Assembly: GCF_014642075.1 (NCBI RefSeq)
Contig: NZ_BMIK01000009.1
Location: 62,001 to 126,000 of the forward strand
Reading direction: 5' to 3'
Source: Parapedobacter defluvii
GTDB lineage: Bacteria; Bacteroidota; Bacteroidia; Sphingobacteriales; Sphingobacteriaceae
Length of the DNA: 64,000 bases
Below are positions 50,461 to 60,252 of this stretch, one piece after another. Position 1 is the first letter of the stretch, and every line of letters starts with the position of its first letter. The notes under the pieces were generated by a model, which saw nothing but the letters and a program-made list of their open reading frames with translations, did not search any database and was not told the origin of the DNA. The translations under genes were made by a program, and so were the position numbers.

Positions 50461-51429
50461 TCATTCCCGCCACACAAAATCTCCGACGATGGTGACGCCC
50501 AGCCCCCTGGGATCACGGTCTCCCTTTGCCATCGGGTGAATGACCCGGTCGTCTTCACCGGGATAGGTTTTATAGACCTGTCCATCTGCCGGGATAACAC
50601 ACAGGTGATCGGCATTCCCGCCAATATCGCCGGGTAGGGGTGCACGCGGGTTGCCTTTCATGGCAATGTATTTACTGTCTGGCGAGAAGCAGGGAGCGAC
50701 TTCCGAAAAGATACTTTCGGTAACTTGGTGGAAATCGCTGCCGTCGGCATTCATCAGCCAAATATGCCCACCCAGCGATAGTGCAATTTTCTTTCCATCG
50801 GGGCTGGCGGCGGCGTAGCCACGCCAATCGGAGAAGGGGATGTCCCGTACTTTGGTTGCCCGGCTGAAATCGGCAGTGGTCCGCCATAATCCCCCGTCTT
50901 TCTTGAATAGGATGGTGCCTCCTGCTTCCCAAGTGATTGGATCGAGGAATTTGAACGTATGGGTATCGCCGTAGCCGGCAATGTTTTTCAGAACGTGGCC
51001 GTTCATATCTAGGATGACTAGGCCGTCATCAAAAGTGGGTGTGAGCGCAAGTTTGGAACCATCCGGCGAAAGATAAGGCAGTCCTCCATTGTTATCGTTG
51101 GGCTCATAGAAAATTTCTTTGAGCGTGGCGCCATTGCTAATGTCAAAAATGATGTAACGTGTGTCATAACTGGATGGACTTAGCTCCTTAACGCCCTTTG
51201 TCCCGTCCCAACTGATATCCCATCCCGCATCCGGCCAGTCTGGCATTACCAGTGAAATCTCGCCGGTCTGCATGTTTAACTTCCGGATACCGCTTGTTCC
51301 TTGTTTGATAAAGATATTTCCCGGTCCGTAATGGTAATCACCATTGGCTGGATGCTTATTATCGTCCTTGTTGCATGCTGCTCCCGAAATGGCAAGGGCA
51401 ATGCATAAAAAAAGAAGTAGCCGTTTCAT
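50461..51429 (-). CDS. Beta-propeller lipoprotein (TolB/WD40-like)
   Basis: ATG 51429 begins MKRLLLFLCIALAISGAACN with a lipobox Cys; the 12 extra residues upstream are discarded. The 322-residue protein has repeated TolB-type blades (GLPYLSPDGSKLALTPTFDD, GYAAASPDGKKIALSLGGHI, APCFSPDSKYIAMKGNPRAP). Such proteins are outer-membrane or periplasmic scaffolds or sensors; no catalytic motif. It lies between the kinase gene and a TPR-like secreted protein. Confidence 0.85.
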   Translation of the reverse strand: MKRLLLFLCIALAISGAACNKDDNKHPANGDYHYGPGNIFIKQGTSGIRKLNMQTGEISLVMPDWPDAGWDISWDGTKGVKELSPSSYDTRYIIFDISNGATLKEIFYEPNDNNGGLPYLSPDGSKLALTPTFDDGLVILDMNGHVLKNIAGYGDTHTFKFLDPITWEAGGTILFKKDGGLWRTTADFSRATKVRDIPFSDWRGYAAASPDGKKIALSLGGHIWLMNADGSDFHQVTESIFSEVAPCFSPDSKYIAMKGNPRAPLPGDIGGNADHLCVIPADGQVYKTYPGEDDRVIHPMAKGDRDPRGLGVTIVGDFVWRE

Positions 51430-51519
51430 TACAGCAAAATAAGGAGATTCATCCCCTCCGGTCAATCGGCCGAAACCTTGGATTATTTCTAAGGGTTTTC
51501 CCTGATGTTTTATGCCGGA

Positions 51520-52155
51520 TTACTCTTTACGGCTATCCTGCAATAGCCGTTCTGTCAGTGGTTTGCCCCAGTTCGGCGCATACGGCGGCTGGGGTTTGAA
51601 GGTGCTGAACTTTTCCAATGCTTCTTCCAGGAACGGTATCGCTTTTTCTTTACCTCCGCCGAAAATCTTGGGGGTGTAATACTTACCCATTCCCCGGATG
51701 AGGTACGGGCGTGGGTTGTCGGGGTTTGCCTTGATGGCCAAATTGATGTACTGTTCGCTTTGTGTACCCATTTTGGCTCCCCGCAACATGGGGTTGACAT
51801 TGACCCTTGCACCATATAGATAGGCGTACAGTGCGTAAATTTCGGTGTGTGCCGGCTGTAATTTTTCGGCATTCTTCAGGTAAATCTCCGCCTGATCGCA
51901 GTAGGTATCAATCTGATCGCCTTTGGTTTGGTAAGCAAGCTCTACGTAGGCATAGGCGGTATAGTAATGGGCCAACCAACTGCCTTCGTCTGCCAGCGCG
52001 ATCCGTTCGAATTCGTTGGCAAGCTGCTGTAGCGTGGTTGCGGAACGGGCGGTATCAAGTATAGGTACACGCTTAGACAGGAGACTATCGGTTTGGGCAT
52101 ATGCCAGGGTGAGGCAAGCCATTAAAATAAGGGTTGAAATTGTTTGCTTTGGCAT
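51520..52155 (-). CDS. Secreted TPR-like protein
   Basis: The 211-residue protein has a signal peptide (ending LAYAQ, about residue 21) and paired helices reminiscent of TPRs (WLAHYYTAYAYVELAYQTKG, TEIYALYAYLYGARVNVNPM, PYLIRGMGKYYTPKIFGGGK). It lies 13 bp downstream of the TonB-dependent receptor gene in the same direction and is probably its operon partner. Proteins of this layout are frequently associated with TonB-dependent receptors in Bacteroidota, but the role is unknown. Confidence 0.75.
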   Translation of the reverse strand: MPKQTISTLILMACLTLAYAQTDSLLSKRVPILDTARSATTLQQLANEFERIALADEGSWLAHYYTAYAYVELAYQTKGDQIDTYCDQAEIYLKNAEKLQPAHTEIYALYAYLYGARVNVNPMLRGAKMGTQSEQYINLAIKANPDNPRPYLIRGMGKYYTPKIFGGGKEKAIPFLEEALEKFSTFKPQPPYAPNWGKPLTERLLQDSRKE

Positions 52156-52168
52156 TTTGTTTCTTAAT

Positions 52169-54316
52169 TTACGGTAATTGTTCCAGAATTTCCTGCGATC
52201 GGTCCTGACCGATGCTGATAAACCATCCGACCATGAAGCTGCGCTTGTAAGGCAGTGTTACGGGTAGGCGATAGCTTCCGTCTGCTGAATACCTGTAACT
52301 GAAAACTTGTTGGCTTCCTGCAAGGTTATTGACAGCAAATACAAACGTATTGAATGTTTTGCCCCATCGGCGTAGTAATGCGGCATTTACATTTAGATTG
52401 TGGTAGGCGGGTGTTCTATCTGCCAAAAAGGTGGGGTCATTCGGATTGTAATAAGGACGCCCGGCGGCTACCGAATAGGAGCCGCCGATAAACAGCCCGA
52501 TGGGGTGGAAAAAATATTTTGCAACCACGTGAGCCGTGTGAGGGGCGGCAAAGGTGGGTGTGGTACGGATGGGATAATCCATAAAACGCCGTTCCGTTTG
52601 CAGCCAGGTATAGGAAATCCAGTAATCGAAGCCGTTGACCGTTTTGGAGTCCCGCCAGAAAATATCGACGCCGCCGGCATAGCCATGCCCGTTGTTGGCG
52701 ATCTGTGGAGACGTTGTCAATAAGTTCCGGTAATTTTTATAATAAGATTCGATTCTAAAAATACGGTTTTGGTGGGAATACTGGAAGTTGGCAACGTAGT
52801 GTGTAGCTCGCGCATAGGTCAATGCGGAACCGCTTTGCAGGAAAATATACGTTGGTTTTTGCGCATAGTCGCCTGCCGTAAGGCTTACCTGGCTGTATCT
52901 TCCTGTCCGGTGGGCAAGAGATATGCGTGGTAGCAGCACGTACGTGTTGAGCGCTTTGCTGTGTTCCACACGTACGCCCGGGCGGATCATCAACCCCGGG
53001 GTGACCCGCAGGTCCGTTTCAGCCCAGGCACCCCATTCGTTGTCCTGCCAGCGGAATTGTTCCGCATGTTGCAGGGAGTCTATGTCTGCCCGGAAATCGT
53101 ATCCTTCAGCGCCTACATGGAGTGTTGCCCAATCGGTGATTTTTCCGACAAACCACAGCCGTGCCTGATGCTGGAATGTTGCCGTCTGCGAATCTGCACC
53201 GTTGTTTTCGATGCGGTCCCGATTGAAGTTGAAGCCGTACCCGGCATACATGCGCCAGCGTTCGTTCAGCTTTCCGGTATAAGTGAGCAACGAGATGGCA
53301 TTGCTGTTCCTCGCCGTGTAAGGGAAGGGCTTCCCCTGCAATTCTACATCGGGGTAATTGATGGATTGATGGAGCATATTGCCGTATCCGTACCATTTCA
53401 GCATCCCCGTTTTACCGGTGTTCTTCCGGAAATTTGCGGTGATCATTCCGCTCTCCGGTGCTTTCAACCAATCGACGTTTTGTGGAATAAGGGAATAGTA
53501 GGGGCCGAAGTTGGAATAACCTACGTCAATACCGCCCGATATGCGACGCTCTTCATCAAGGAAGTCGTGCCCGATCTGGCCGCCATATGGAATCAACGCA
53601 ATGACGGTAGAAGGTTTGGACGGGTGGTCGTTGGTTTCCAACGCAAGTACTGAAGACAGTGCACCGCCATACTGTGCGGAATAGCCCCCGGTGTTGAAAA
53701 CGATGCCTTTGAACAGGTGCGGCGAAAAGCGATTGCGCTGTGCCACGTCGGGAACCCTAGCAAGGAACGGGTTGGGTATATCCAGCCCATCGATCATGAT
53801 TTTGGCTTCATCACCACTGCCACCCCTCACAAAAAGTTGTCCGCTTTCACCCACCTGCTGCGTGCCTGGCAGTGTCCGCAATGCACCGGTGATGTCTCCG
53901 TCCGTTCCTGCCGTGGTTTCGACATCCATGGTATTCATCACCGTAGCTTGTTTCCGGTCGCCGACTCCAAAATCGCCCGCTGTAATCACCACTTCGTCCA
54001 GCTCCTTTCTCTTCTCTTTCATTGTTACGGAAAGTGCCGGCATTCCTGTGTGTATCCGCAGTGGAAGTTGCCTTTCTTCCATGGTAATGTGCCGGAAAAC
54101 AATTACCGTATCTCCCGTGATGTTCGTTTGGAAGGTAAACTGTCCATACTCATCGGTTGAGGTCCCTTCGATGGTTCCCTTGATAAAGACATTTACACCT
54201 ATGAGGGGAGTGCCCTGCCGATCAGATACCTGGCCACTGATCCTGTTTTGTGCAAAAACCCTTAATGAGCAGCCCAAACATACAATAACCGATATGAGAA
54301 GTGAAAGGCGTTTCAT
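52169..54316 (-). CDS. TonB-dependent receptor with carboxypeptidase-like N-domain
   Basis: ATG 54316 gives a signal peptide (MKRLSLLISVIVCLGCSLRV ending FAQ) and 715 residues. The mature N-terminus is a carboxypeptidase-regulatory-like beta sandwich (GTPLIGVNVFIKGTIEGTST), then the plug domain with GALRTLPGTQQVGESGQLFV and RGGSGDEAKIMIDGLDIPNP, followed by a barrel. It resembles FecA/SusC-like receptors but has no SusD partner, so it probably takes up a metal chelate or small ligand. The TPR-like gene follows. Confidence 0.9.
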   Translation of the reverse strand: MKRLSLLISVIVCLGCSLRVFAQNRISGQVSDRQGTPLIGVNVFIKGTIEGTSTDEYGQFTFQTNITGDTVIVFRHITMEERQLPLRIHTGMPALSVTMKEKRKELDEVVITAGDFGVGDRKQATVMNTMDVETTAGTDGDITGALRTLPGTQQVGESGQLFVRGGSGDEAKIMIDGLDIPNPFLARVPDVAQRNRFSPHLFKGIVFNTGGYSAQYGGALSSVLALETNDHPSKPSTVIALIPYGGQIGHDFLDEERRISGGIDVGYSNFGPYYSLIPQNVDWLKAPESGMITANFRKNTGKTGMLKWYGYGNMLHQSINYPDVELQGKPFPYTARNSNAISLLTYTGKLNERWRMYAGYGFNFNRDRIENNGADSQTATFQHQARLWFVGKITDWATLHVGAEGYDFRADIDSLQHAEQFRWQDNEWGAWAETDLRVTPGLMIRPGVRVEHSKALNTYVLLPRISLAHRTGRYSQVSLTAGDYAQKPTYIFLQSGSALTYARATHYVANFQYSHQNRIFRIESYYKNYRNLLTTSPQIANNGHGYAGGVDIFWRDSKTVNGFDYWISYTWLQTERRFMDYPIRTTPTFAAPHTAHVVAKYFFHPIGLFIGGSYSVAAGRPYYNPNDPTFLADRTPAYHNLNVNAALLRRWGKTFNTFVFAVNNLAGSQQVFSYRYSADGSYRLPVTLPYKRSFMVGWFISIGQDRSQEILEQLP

Positions 54317-54418
54317 GCCCCGAATAAACTGGTACAAAGATAAGGGCTTTTGATGGAGGGATTATGTAACAGTAAAATTTATTGCATATTACATGCAATT
54401 GTGTTAGGTTAGCAGCCC

Positions 54419-55360
54419 ATGCGGAAACGTTTATTAGCAGGATGCTGTCAGATGCTTTTTTTTGCTTTCTGCGGCTATATCGTAGGTTGTTCAGGTACCG
54501 ATGAAAAAGAAGAGGACCCCCGGCGCCCGTCTTTTGCGCCCATCGTTGGCATTGATTTTTACGAAACAAGGCGTTCGTTTGACAATGGCTTAGCCTACGA
54601 CTCGATCGGCTTTGTACAGGAAGCAGAATGGCATGTGAAATTTACACGCGAGGATGCGGTGCAGATTTACGTACCCGGCAGCGATTCTTCGTTTAACTTC
54701 CAGATTACCCACGATCACGATTCTTTTTTTCATTTTGCGAGGGAAAGCTGGAAGGTGATCGACCTGCATCCGGATAGCATCATGCTTCAGCGGCTAAGTC
54801 TGGACGGGTTGAAAGTCAATAAAATCCGCTCCAATGTATACATGCGGTTCTATTCAAAAGATTACCTGCAACAACTGGGTACACCGCTGCCGGAGCTAAG
54901 GAAACCGCGTAGGCGCGATACCGTGTTTGTGCAGGAGATGGTAGCACGGGCAAACCGTAACCTTACCGATGTAGATAGCTCGTTTTCTTCGAAGAATTAT
55001 CCGAAATTGATTAGCAAGAGTCCTATATTGGAAGTTAAACAGCGGCAATACGATAGCCTGGAACTGGTTAGCCAGTCATCGGCTTATGAATACCTATACC
55101 CTGAATACGATATTGTTATCAATAATGCTTATAAAGATTTTTATTATACATTTTCGGTATTGGTAGGGCCTGACGGGACGTTGCGGCTGGGTAAGTTTTT
55201 CGTCATGCCCGAGTTTGAGGAATCGCGCAGACGGGTATTATCGGGTATTATCAGCGTGTACCTTCAAAATCTGCTGGATATCGAGCCTGCTACGACATTG
55301 GGACTTCCTCACAACAGCGTGGTTTATCTACGGGTGCGGGGGAGGGCAGAACAAACGTGA
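54419..55360 (+). CDS. Hypothetical lipoprotein
   Basis: The 313-residue protein has a lipobox-like YIVGC (Cys about 24). The body is mixed; segments AEWHVKFTREDAVQIYVPGS and YSKDYLQQLGTPLPELRKPR are visible, and the C-terminus ends RLGKFFVMPEFEESRRRVLS then GIISVYLQNLLDIE. I do not recognise the family; it looks like a conserved Sphingobacteriaceae cell-envelope protein. It lies between two oppositely oriented regions and is probably monocistronic. Confidence 0.65.
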   Translation: MRKRLLAGCCQMLFFAFCGYIVGCSGTDEKEEDPRRPSFAPIVGIDFYETRRSFDNGLAYDSIGFVQEAEWHVKFTREDAVQIYVPGSDSSFNFQITHDHDSFFHFARESWKVIDLHPDSIMLQRLSLDGLKVNKIRSNVYMRFYSKDYLQQLGTPLPELRKPRRRDTVFVQEMVARANRNLTDVDSSFSSKNYPKLISKSPILEVKQRQYDSLELVSQSSAYEYLYPEYDIVINNAYKDFYYTFSVLVGPDGTLRLGKFFVMPEFEESRRRVLSGIISVYLQNLLDIEPATTLGLPHNSVVYLRVRGRAEQT

Positions 55361-55462
55361 CAGCCACGGTGCGTGGTAATCTGAGAGGGCGTAAAAAATT
55401 AAAACAAATGATCTCATTTTCAGTTCATATTTTTACTTTAGAGGTCAAATTGATTAAAAGAC

Positions 55463-55768
55463 ATGTTTGATAAATTGTTTGAGGCCCGTCAAAAGGCGGA
55501 AGAGATAAAGAAAAGGCTGGATCAGATTACGGTAACCGGCGAAGCGGAGGGAGGACTCATCAAGGTGACTGCTACGGCCAATAAAGAGGTCACTGAAATA
55601 AGTATCGATCCGGTATTCTTATCCAATGCAGACAAGGAAGAACTGGAAGAGCTCCTCGCCGTAGCGGTCAATCATGCATTAAAGCAAGCCGATCAGATCA
55701 GTCAGGCTGAGATGCAGGGAGCGGCGAAGGATATGTTGGGGGGCTTAGGTGGTTTGTTCGGCCAGTGA
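55463..55768 (+). CDS. ybaB: Nucleoid-associated protein YbaB/EbfC
   Basis: The 101-residue protein matches YbaB/EbfC: coiled-coil N-terminus (FEARQKAEEIKKRLDQITVT), central beta segment GGLIKVTATANKEVTEISID and the helical DQISQAEMQGAAKDMLGGLG end. YbaB binds DNA as a dimer and influences nucleoid organisation and gene expression. Here it is not next to recR/dnaX as in proteobacteria. A nested hairpin follows the gene. Confidence 0.92.
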   Translation: MFDKLFEARQKAEEIKKRLDQITVTGEAEGGLIKVTATANKEVTEISIDPVFLSNADKEELEELLAVAVNHALKQADQISQAEMQGAAKDMLGGLGGLFGQ

Positions 55769-55803
55769 TTATTTGGAATTAAAAACAATTTATTTTCTGA
55801 TGA

Positions 55804-55850
55804 AACCTACCATGTCAGCACCTTACGCAAAAGGTGACGAAATGTAGGTT
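55804..55850. repeat. Nested hairpin after ybaB
   Basis: AACCTAC (55804-55810) pairs with GTAGGTT (55844-55850), and inside it CACCTT (55819-55824) pairs with AAGGTG (55831-55836). There is no T run, so it is not a standard terminator. It lies just before the UPF0173 gene and may be a protein-binding or processing site. Confidence 0.55.
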
Positions 55851-55881
55851 CCATGAGGCCATTAAAATAAACTATTTACGA

Positions 55882-56568
55882 ATGAAAGCAATCTATTACG
55901 GACATTCGAGTGTGTTATTGAAGCTGGAAGGTGCGACAGTTTTATTCGACCCTTTTATCAGCCCCAACCCAAAGGCTGCCCACATCGATATCAGCAGTCT
56001 GAAACCCAATTACATTGTTTTGAGCCACGCCCATGAAGACCATGTGGCGGATATGGTGGCCATTCAGAAAAACAGCGGGGCAACGGTCATGGCAATTGTA
56101 GAAACAGCCATGTGGGTGAATCGGCAGGATATTCCCGAATCTGAAATTATTCCGTTTAATTTCGGCGGCACGGTGCAAGCGGATTTCGGAACGATCAAAA
56201 TGGTGTATGCATTGCATACGAATGCCGCTCCGGATGGGCAATATGCGGGAGTTCCCGCTGGATATGTGCTGAAGAGCGGTGGTAAAACCCTTTATTACGC
56301 AGGCGATACGGCGTTGACGATAGAAATGAAGCTATTAGAAAATGCGGGGATCGATTGGGCATTTCTGCCCATCGGCGGGCATTTTACCATGGATGTGGAT
56401 GACGCGATTACCGCTTGCCGGTTTATCAACTGCAGGCACGTGGTAGGGATCCATTACGATACGTTTCCGCCGATTACCATTGATAGGGATACGGCTAAGA
56501 AAAAATTTGCAGACGCCGGACTGGATCTTCACCTGCTTGAAATCGGCGAGGAATTAACCTTATTATGA
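55882..56568 (+). CDS. UPF0173 metallo-beta-lactamase-fold hydrolase
   Basis: ATG 55882 gives MKAIYYGHSSVLLKLEGATV; the 16 extra codons upstream are discarded. The 228-residue protein has the metal-binding motif HAHEDH (about 52-57), further His ligands (ALHTNAAPDG, GGHFTMD) and the ending H (HYDTFPPI). UPF0173 (YtkL-like) enzymes are zinc-dependent hydrolases of unknown substrate. The gene is likely the first after a short hairpin and is followed by a convergent gene. Confidence 0.92.
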   Translation: MKAIYYGHSSVLLKLEGATVLFDPFISPNPKAAHIDISSLKPNYIVLSHAHEDHVADMVAIQKNSGATVMAIVETAMWVNRQDIPESEIIPFNFGGTVQADFGTIKMVYALHTNAAPDGQYAGVPAGYVLKSGGKTLYYAGDTALTIEMKLLENAGIDWAFLPIGGHFTMDVDDAITACRFINCRHVVGIHYDTFPPITIDRDTAKKKFADAGLDLHLLEIGEELTLL

Positions 56569-56598
56569 GGCCGGCGCCTGCATTTGTATGTGTCTGCG

Positions 56599-57459
56599 CT
56601 ACTGCGTGACTGACTTGTGATTGATGTGGTATTGTACCAGGTCATCGATGGGCGACCGGAGGATCCTGCCGACTTTCATGTTATATTGGATAGCCGTTTC
56701 TTCCAGCACGTTTCTGAAATTATAGCCAACGGAGCCAATGCAATTGAAGGTATAGCGTTGGTAGTCCGGATAGCGGGAAACCAAGTTGCGGAAAAAGTCG
56801 TCAAAAGACGTTTGTACCAGTCCGCGGGAATAGTTGATATTCACCATCACGTCATAGACAAACTTGCTGAAACTTGCGCAAAAACGATTGGCCAAGGGTT
56901 TGGTATAAACGGCATCCATCACATCATCCGGGGTAAGCTTATAGGTTTCCCAGAATATGGCCCGCACGTCTTCCGGCATATAACCACGTATGTAATCGGT
57001 CAGTAGTTTTTTTCCGATATAGCAGCCGCTGCCTTCATCTCCCAAGATATAGGCGGCTGAATCAATGTTGTGCACGATGCCCTTGCCATCATAGATGCAG
57101 GTGTTGGTTCCTGTACCCAGGATGGCTGCAAACCCAGCTTGATCGCCAAGTAACGCCCTTGCAGCGGCGAGTAGATCGTGTCCTACAAATACATGGGAGT
57201 TTACGAATACTTGCTTGAGGGCTTCGACAACAATGGCTGCTTTTTCCTCGTTATGTACACCTGCACCGTAATAGTTTACCTCCGCGACCCGTTCATATGG
57301 CAGGTCTTTGGGAAGACCCTTTTTCAGTGAATTTACGATGTATTCGCTGTTTACAAAATAGGGATTGTAACCCTCAGTATTGAAATACACCTTTTTTCCA
57401 GCGTCATCCAGCAAGCACCAATTGGTTTTGGTCGATCCTCCGTCTGCAATAATAATCAT
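56599..57459 (-). CDS. N-acetylglucosamine-kinase-like (BadF/BcrA ATPase family) protein
   Basis: The 286-residue protein starts with the phosphate-1 motif MIIIADGGSTKTNWCLLDDA, has AAILGTGTNTCIYDGKGIVH (phosphate-2) and GDEGSGCYIGKKLL (adenosine/hinge), as in BadF/BadG/BcrA/BcrD ATPases and N-acetylglucosamine kinases. The Asp in GHDLLAAAR is a candidate catalytic base. It probably phosphorylates an amino sugar released during cell-wall recycling; substrate is inferred. It is monocistronic and divergent from rho. Confidence 0.85.
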   Translation of the reverse strand: MIIIADGGSTKTNWCLLDDAGKKVYFNTEGYNPYFVNSEYIVNSLKKGLPKDLPYERVAEVNYYGAGVHNEEKAAIVVEALKQVFVNSHVFVGHDLLAAARALLGDQAGFAAILGTGTNTCIYDGKGIVHNIDSAAYILGDEGSGCYIGKKLLTDYIRGYMPEDVRAIFWETYKLTPDDVMDAVYTKPLANRFCASFSKFVYDVMVNINYSRGLVQTSFDDFFRNLVSRYPDYQRYTFNCIGSVGYNFRNVLEETAIQYNMKVGRILRSPIDDLVQYHINHKSVTQ

Positions 57460-57999
57460 TTGTTGGGTGTTAGTTTTTGGTATTTTTTTTGTTCAATGAT
57501 ATTCCGTTTGATAATATGCGCCGAAAATACAGTTTTCCCGGAAAAAAAATAACATTATCTACTAGCTTATTTAAAAAAGACCCGCTGTGCCTGTTGTCAA
57601 AGAGGGTCCTGAATTTTTGCCTAACATAGTGGTTTTTATATCAATAATTCAAACTTTTTCCGTGATTTTGTGTTTTTTTTAACAGATAATCTATTTTATC
57701 TTTCTGATATACAATCAGTTTGTTGTTGGTTGCGTTTCCTCTCGTACATCACAAAAATGAGCGGTATGTTTTTTGTTTTTAGTTAGGTAGTGGTGTTTTT
57801 TTAATATTTTTTTGAAATTCAAAATGTAATCCTTTACTTTGCGCAGTATTCTCAAAGTTTATCCTAATACTTCATCGAAAATCTTAGATTTCTGAAGACC
57901 AAATGCTGAAACACTGTTATTTTAATGTGCGGCGGAACACGGTGGATAAATTTCTGTGTATAAAAGCAAATCCTTATTATTAGTTATATTTAGTAGTTG
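57460..57999. other. 540-bp non-coding leader region of rho
   Basis: This AT-rich intergenic region separates the kinase-like gene and rho and holds no gene. It contains the predicted rho promoter (57811-57841) and an about 150-bp leader. Long rho leaders are expected where Rho controls its own expression; no riboswitch or terminator structure was recognised in it. Confidence 0.6.
57811..57841 (+). promoter_or_regulatory. Predicted rho promoter
   Basis: TTTG (57811-57814), 19 bp spacer, then TTACTTTG (57834-57841), a 7/8 match to the Bacteroidota -7 box TAnnTTTG. Start of transcription about 57848, giving an about 150-nt leader. Confidence 0.6.
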
Positions 58000-59505
58000 A
58001 TGAATATTAATGAATTGAATGCGAAGCTCGTATCTGAGTTGCGTGAGATAGCTAGGCTGATCGGCATTCCGGATGCAGACAAGCTCCGGAAACAAGAATT
58101 GGTTAGCAAGATTGTTGAAACGGGTGAGGAAGAAGCCAGAAACGCCGCCAAAGAAGAAGTGGCTGAGGCTACGGAAGCACCGTCGACAGATGATAAGCCG
58201 AGGAAACGTACACGTACGGTTAAAACTGCCGAGCCGATCACTGTTAGAAGTACGAAAGAAGAATATACAAATGAAGGTAGGGAAACGGCAACGTCTTCTT
58301 CTACAGAATCACGAGTCGAACAGGCACAGGCAGCGCCGAAACCCGCTACTAACGGAAGTAAAATAGAAGGGCCGACTGCTAGTCTTGATTTTGATAATGT
58401 CATTGTAAATGAAGGGGTATTGGAAATTATGCCGGATGGTTATGGATTTCTCCGTTCGTCCGACTATAATTACCTCACCTCGCCCGATGATATTTATGTG
58501 TCTCAATCACAGATTAAGCTTTTCGGGCTGAAGACAGGCGATACGGTGCGGGGAAGTATCCGTCCGCCCAAAGAAGGGGAAAAATATTTCCCATTGGTAC
58601 GCGTCGAGGCTATCAATGGACAGAATCCCGCCGATGTTAGGGATCGTGTGCCATTTGATTTCCTCACTCCGTTGTTTCCGACCGAACGGTTGAAGTTGTT
58701 TACAGGTACCGGAAACTATTCTACGCGCATCATGGACCTGTTTACACCCATCGGTAAAGGACAACGGGGTCTGATTGTAGCCCAGCCCAAAACGGGTAAG
58801 ACCATGTTGCTTAAAGATGTGGCCAATGCGATTGCGAAAAATCATCCAGAAGTGTATTTGATTATCCTCCTGATAGACGAACGCCCGGAAGAGGTGACGG
58901 ATATGGCTCGTAGTGTACGTGCAGAAGTAGTTTCGTCTACGTTTGATGAGCCTGCCGAGCGGCATGTTAAAATCGCTAACATCGTATTGGAAAAAGCAAA
59001 ACGCATGGTCGAGTGCGGACACGATGTGGTTATCCTGTTGGATTCCATCACACGTTTGGCCCGCGCATATAATACAGTGGCACCTGCTTCCGGAAAAATC
59101 CTTTCCGGCGGTGTAGATGCCAATGCGTTGCACAAACCCAAACGTTTCTTTGGAGCGGCACGTAACATCGAGCATGGCGGTTCCCTGACGATTCTGGCTA
59201 CAGCCCTGATTGATACGGGCTCCAAAATGGATGAAGTTATTTTTGAGGAATTCAAGGGTACCGGTAACATGGAGTTGCAGTTGGATCGTAAGCTTTCCAA
59301 TAAGCGGATATTCCCGGCAATCGACCTCATTGCTTCGAGTACCCGGAGAGATGACTTGCTTAATGACCGTGAAACCCTCCAACGGATATGGGTACTGCGT
59401 AATCATTTGGCAGACATGAATTCGACTGAGGCGATGGAATTCTTGCTGGCACAAATGCGTGGAACCAAATCCAATGAGGAGTTTCTCATTAGTATGAATG
59501 GTTAA
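58000..59505 (+). CDS. rho: Transcription termination factor Rho
   Basis: The 501-residue protein has the Rho N-terminal domain ([20 protein letters not shown]), a long charged insert (about 48-125, rich in Glu/Lys/Thr), the RNA-binding cold-shock-like domain ([20 protein letters not shown]), and the ATPase with Walker A QPKTGKT (about 262-268), Walker [13 protein letters not shown] and the Q/R-loop regions. A TTG codon lies just before the ATG but the ATG is preferred. Rho is a hexameric helicase that ends transcription of untranslated RNA. The insert length is typical of Bacteroidota. Confidence 0.96.
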   Translation: MNINELNAKLVSELREIARLIGIPDADKLRKQELVSKIVETGEEEARNAAKEEVAEATEAPSTDDKPRKRTRTVKTAEPITVRSTKEEYTNEGRETATSSSTESRVEQAQAAPKPATNGSKIEGPTASLDFDNVIVNEGVLEIMPDGYGFLRSSDYNYLTSPDDIYVSQSQIKLFGLKTGDTVRGSIRPPKEGEKYFPLVRVEAINGQNPADVRDRVPFDFLTPLFPTERLKLFTGTGNYSTRIMDLFTPIGKGQRGLIVAQPKTGKTMLLKDVANAIAKNHPEVYLIILLIDERPEEVTDMARSVRAEVVSSTFDEPAERHVKIANIVLEKAKRMVECGHDVVILLDSITRLARAYNTVAPASGKILSGGVDANALHKPKRFFGAARNIEHGGSLTILATALIDTGSKMDEVIFEEFKGTGNMELQLDRKLSNKRIFPAIDLIASSTRRDDLLNDRETLQRIWVLRNHLADMNSTEAMEFLLAQMRGTKSNEEFLISMNG

Positions 59506-59550
59506 TCATTGGAATGGGGGTATCCATCCAACGGTATACCCCCATCGATT

Positions 59551-60237
59551 ATGAAAAGGCATATACCCAATTTCATCACCTGCCTAAATCTGTTCAGTGG
59601 TTGTATTGGAGTGACATTTGCGTTGACAGCTCAGCTTCAGCTAGCTACCTATTGTGTGATCGCATCTGGAATTTTTGATTTTCTGGATGGATTGGTAGCC
59701 CGGGCACTGCATGTCAAATCCCCGATTGGTAAAGAACTGGACTCATTGGCCGATGTGGTCAGTTTCGGCTTGGTACCGGGAGCCATATATTATACACTGC
59801 TGACTGCGGCATTCCCCCAAAGTGAATACCTGTTTTACCTCGGGTTTTTGGTAACCATATTTTCTGCGATCCGCTTGGCTAAATTCAATATTGATGACCG
59901 TCAGACTACAGACTTTATCGGGCTTAATACCCCTATGAATGCCTTTTATGTGGTTTCTCTGCCTTTCCTGGCTGAAACGTACAGCGGCCTCATTCACCAC
60001 CCTGCTTTTATACTGGGCAGTATTGTCGTTACCAGTGCGCTGCTTGTGAGCAACATCCGGCTATTTTCAATGAAACTGGAATCGATGTCGTGGCAAAAAA
60101 ACAGGTGGAAATTCATTTTTATAATTTTGAGTGCAGTATGCATTGGTTTGCTTAAATTTGCGGCGGTTCCGGTTATACTGGTGCTGTATTTTTTGTTTTC
60201 ATTTATCCATTTTAGGCGAACAGCGCAAGCGCGTTGA
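59551..60237 (+). CDS. pssA: CDP-diacylglycerol-serine O-phosphatidyltransferase
   Basis: ATG 59551 gives MKRHIPNFITCLNLFSGCIG; 14 upstream codons are discarded. The 228-residue membrane protein has the CDP-alcohol phosphotransferase signature D-G-x2-A-R-x8-G-x3-D-x3-D in DFLDGLVARALHVKSPIGKE followed by LDSLADVVSFG, and five to six membrane helices. It makes phosphatidylserine from CDP-diacylglycerol and serine, the first step to phosphatidylethanolamine, at the inner membrane. purS follows after 15 bp. Confidence 0.94.
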   Translation: MKRHIPNFITCLNLFSGCIGVTFALTAQLQLATYCVIASGIFDFLDGLVARALHVKSPIGKELDSLADVVSFGLVPGAIYYTLLTAAFPQSEYLFYLGFLVTIFSAIRLAKFNIDDRQTTDFIGLNTPMNAFYVVSLPFLAETYSGLIHHPAFILGSIVVTSALLVSNIRLFSMKLESMSWQKNRWKFIFIILSAVCIGLLKFAAVPVILVLYFLFSFIHFRRTAQAR

Positions 60238-60252
60238 AAAATTAAGTAGCAT

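Noticed and set aside
58507-59454. 315-residue minus-strand open frame within rho
   Set aside because: Shadow of rho; no motifs, and rho is fully supported on the other strand.
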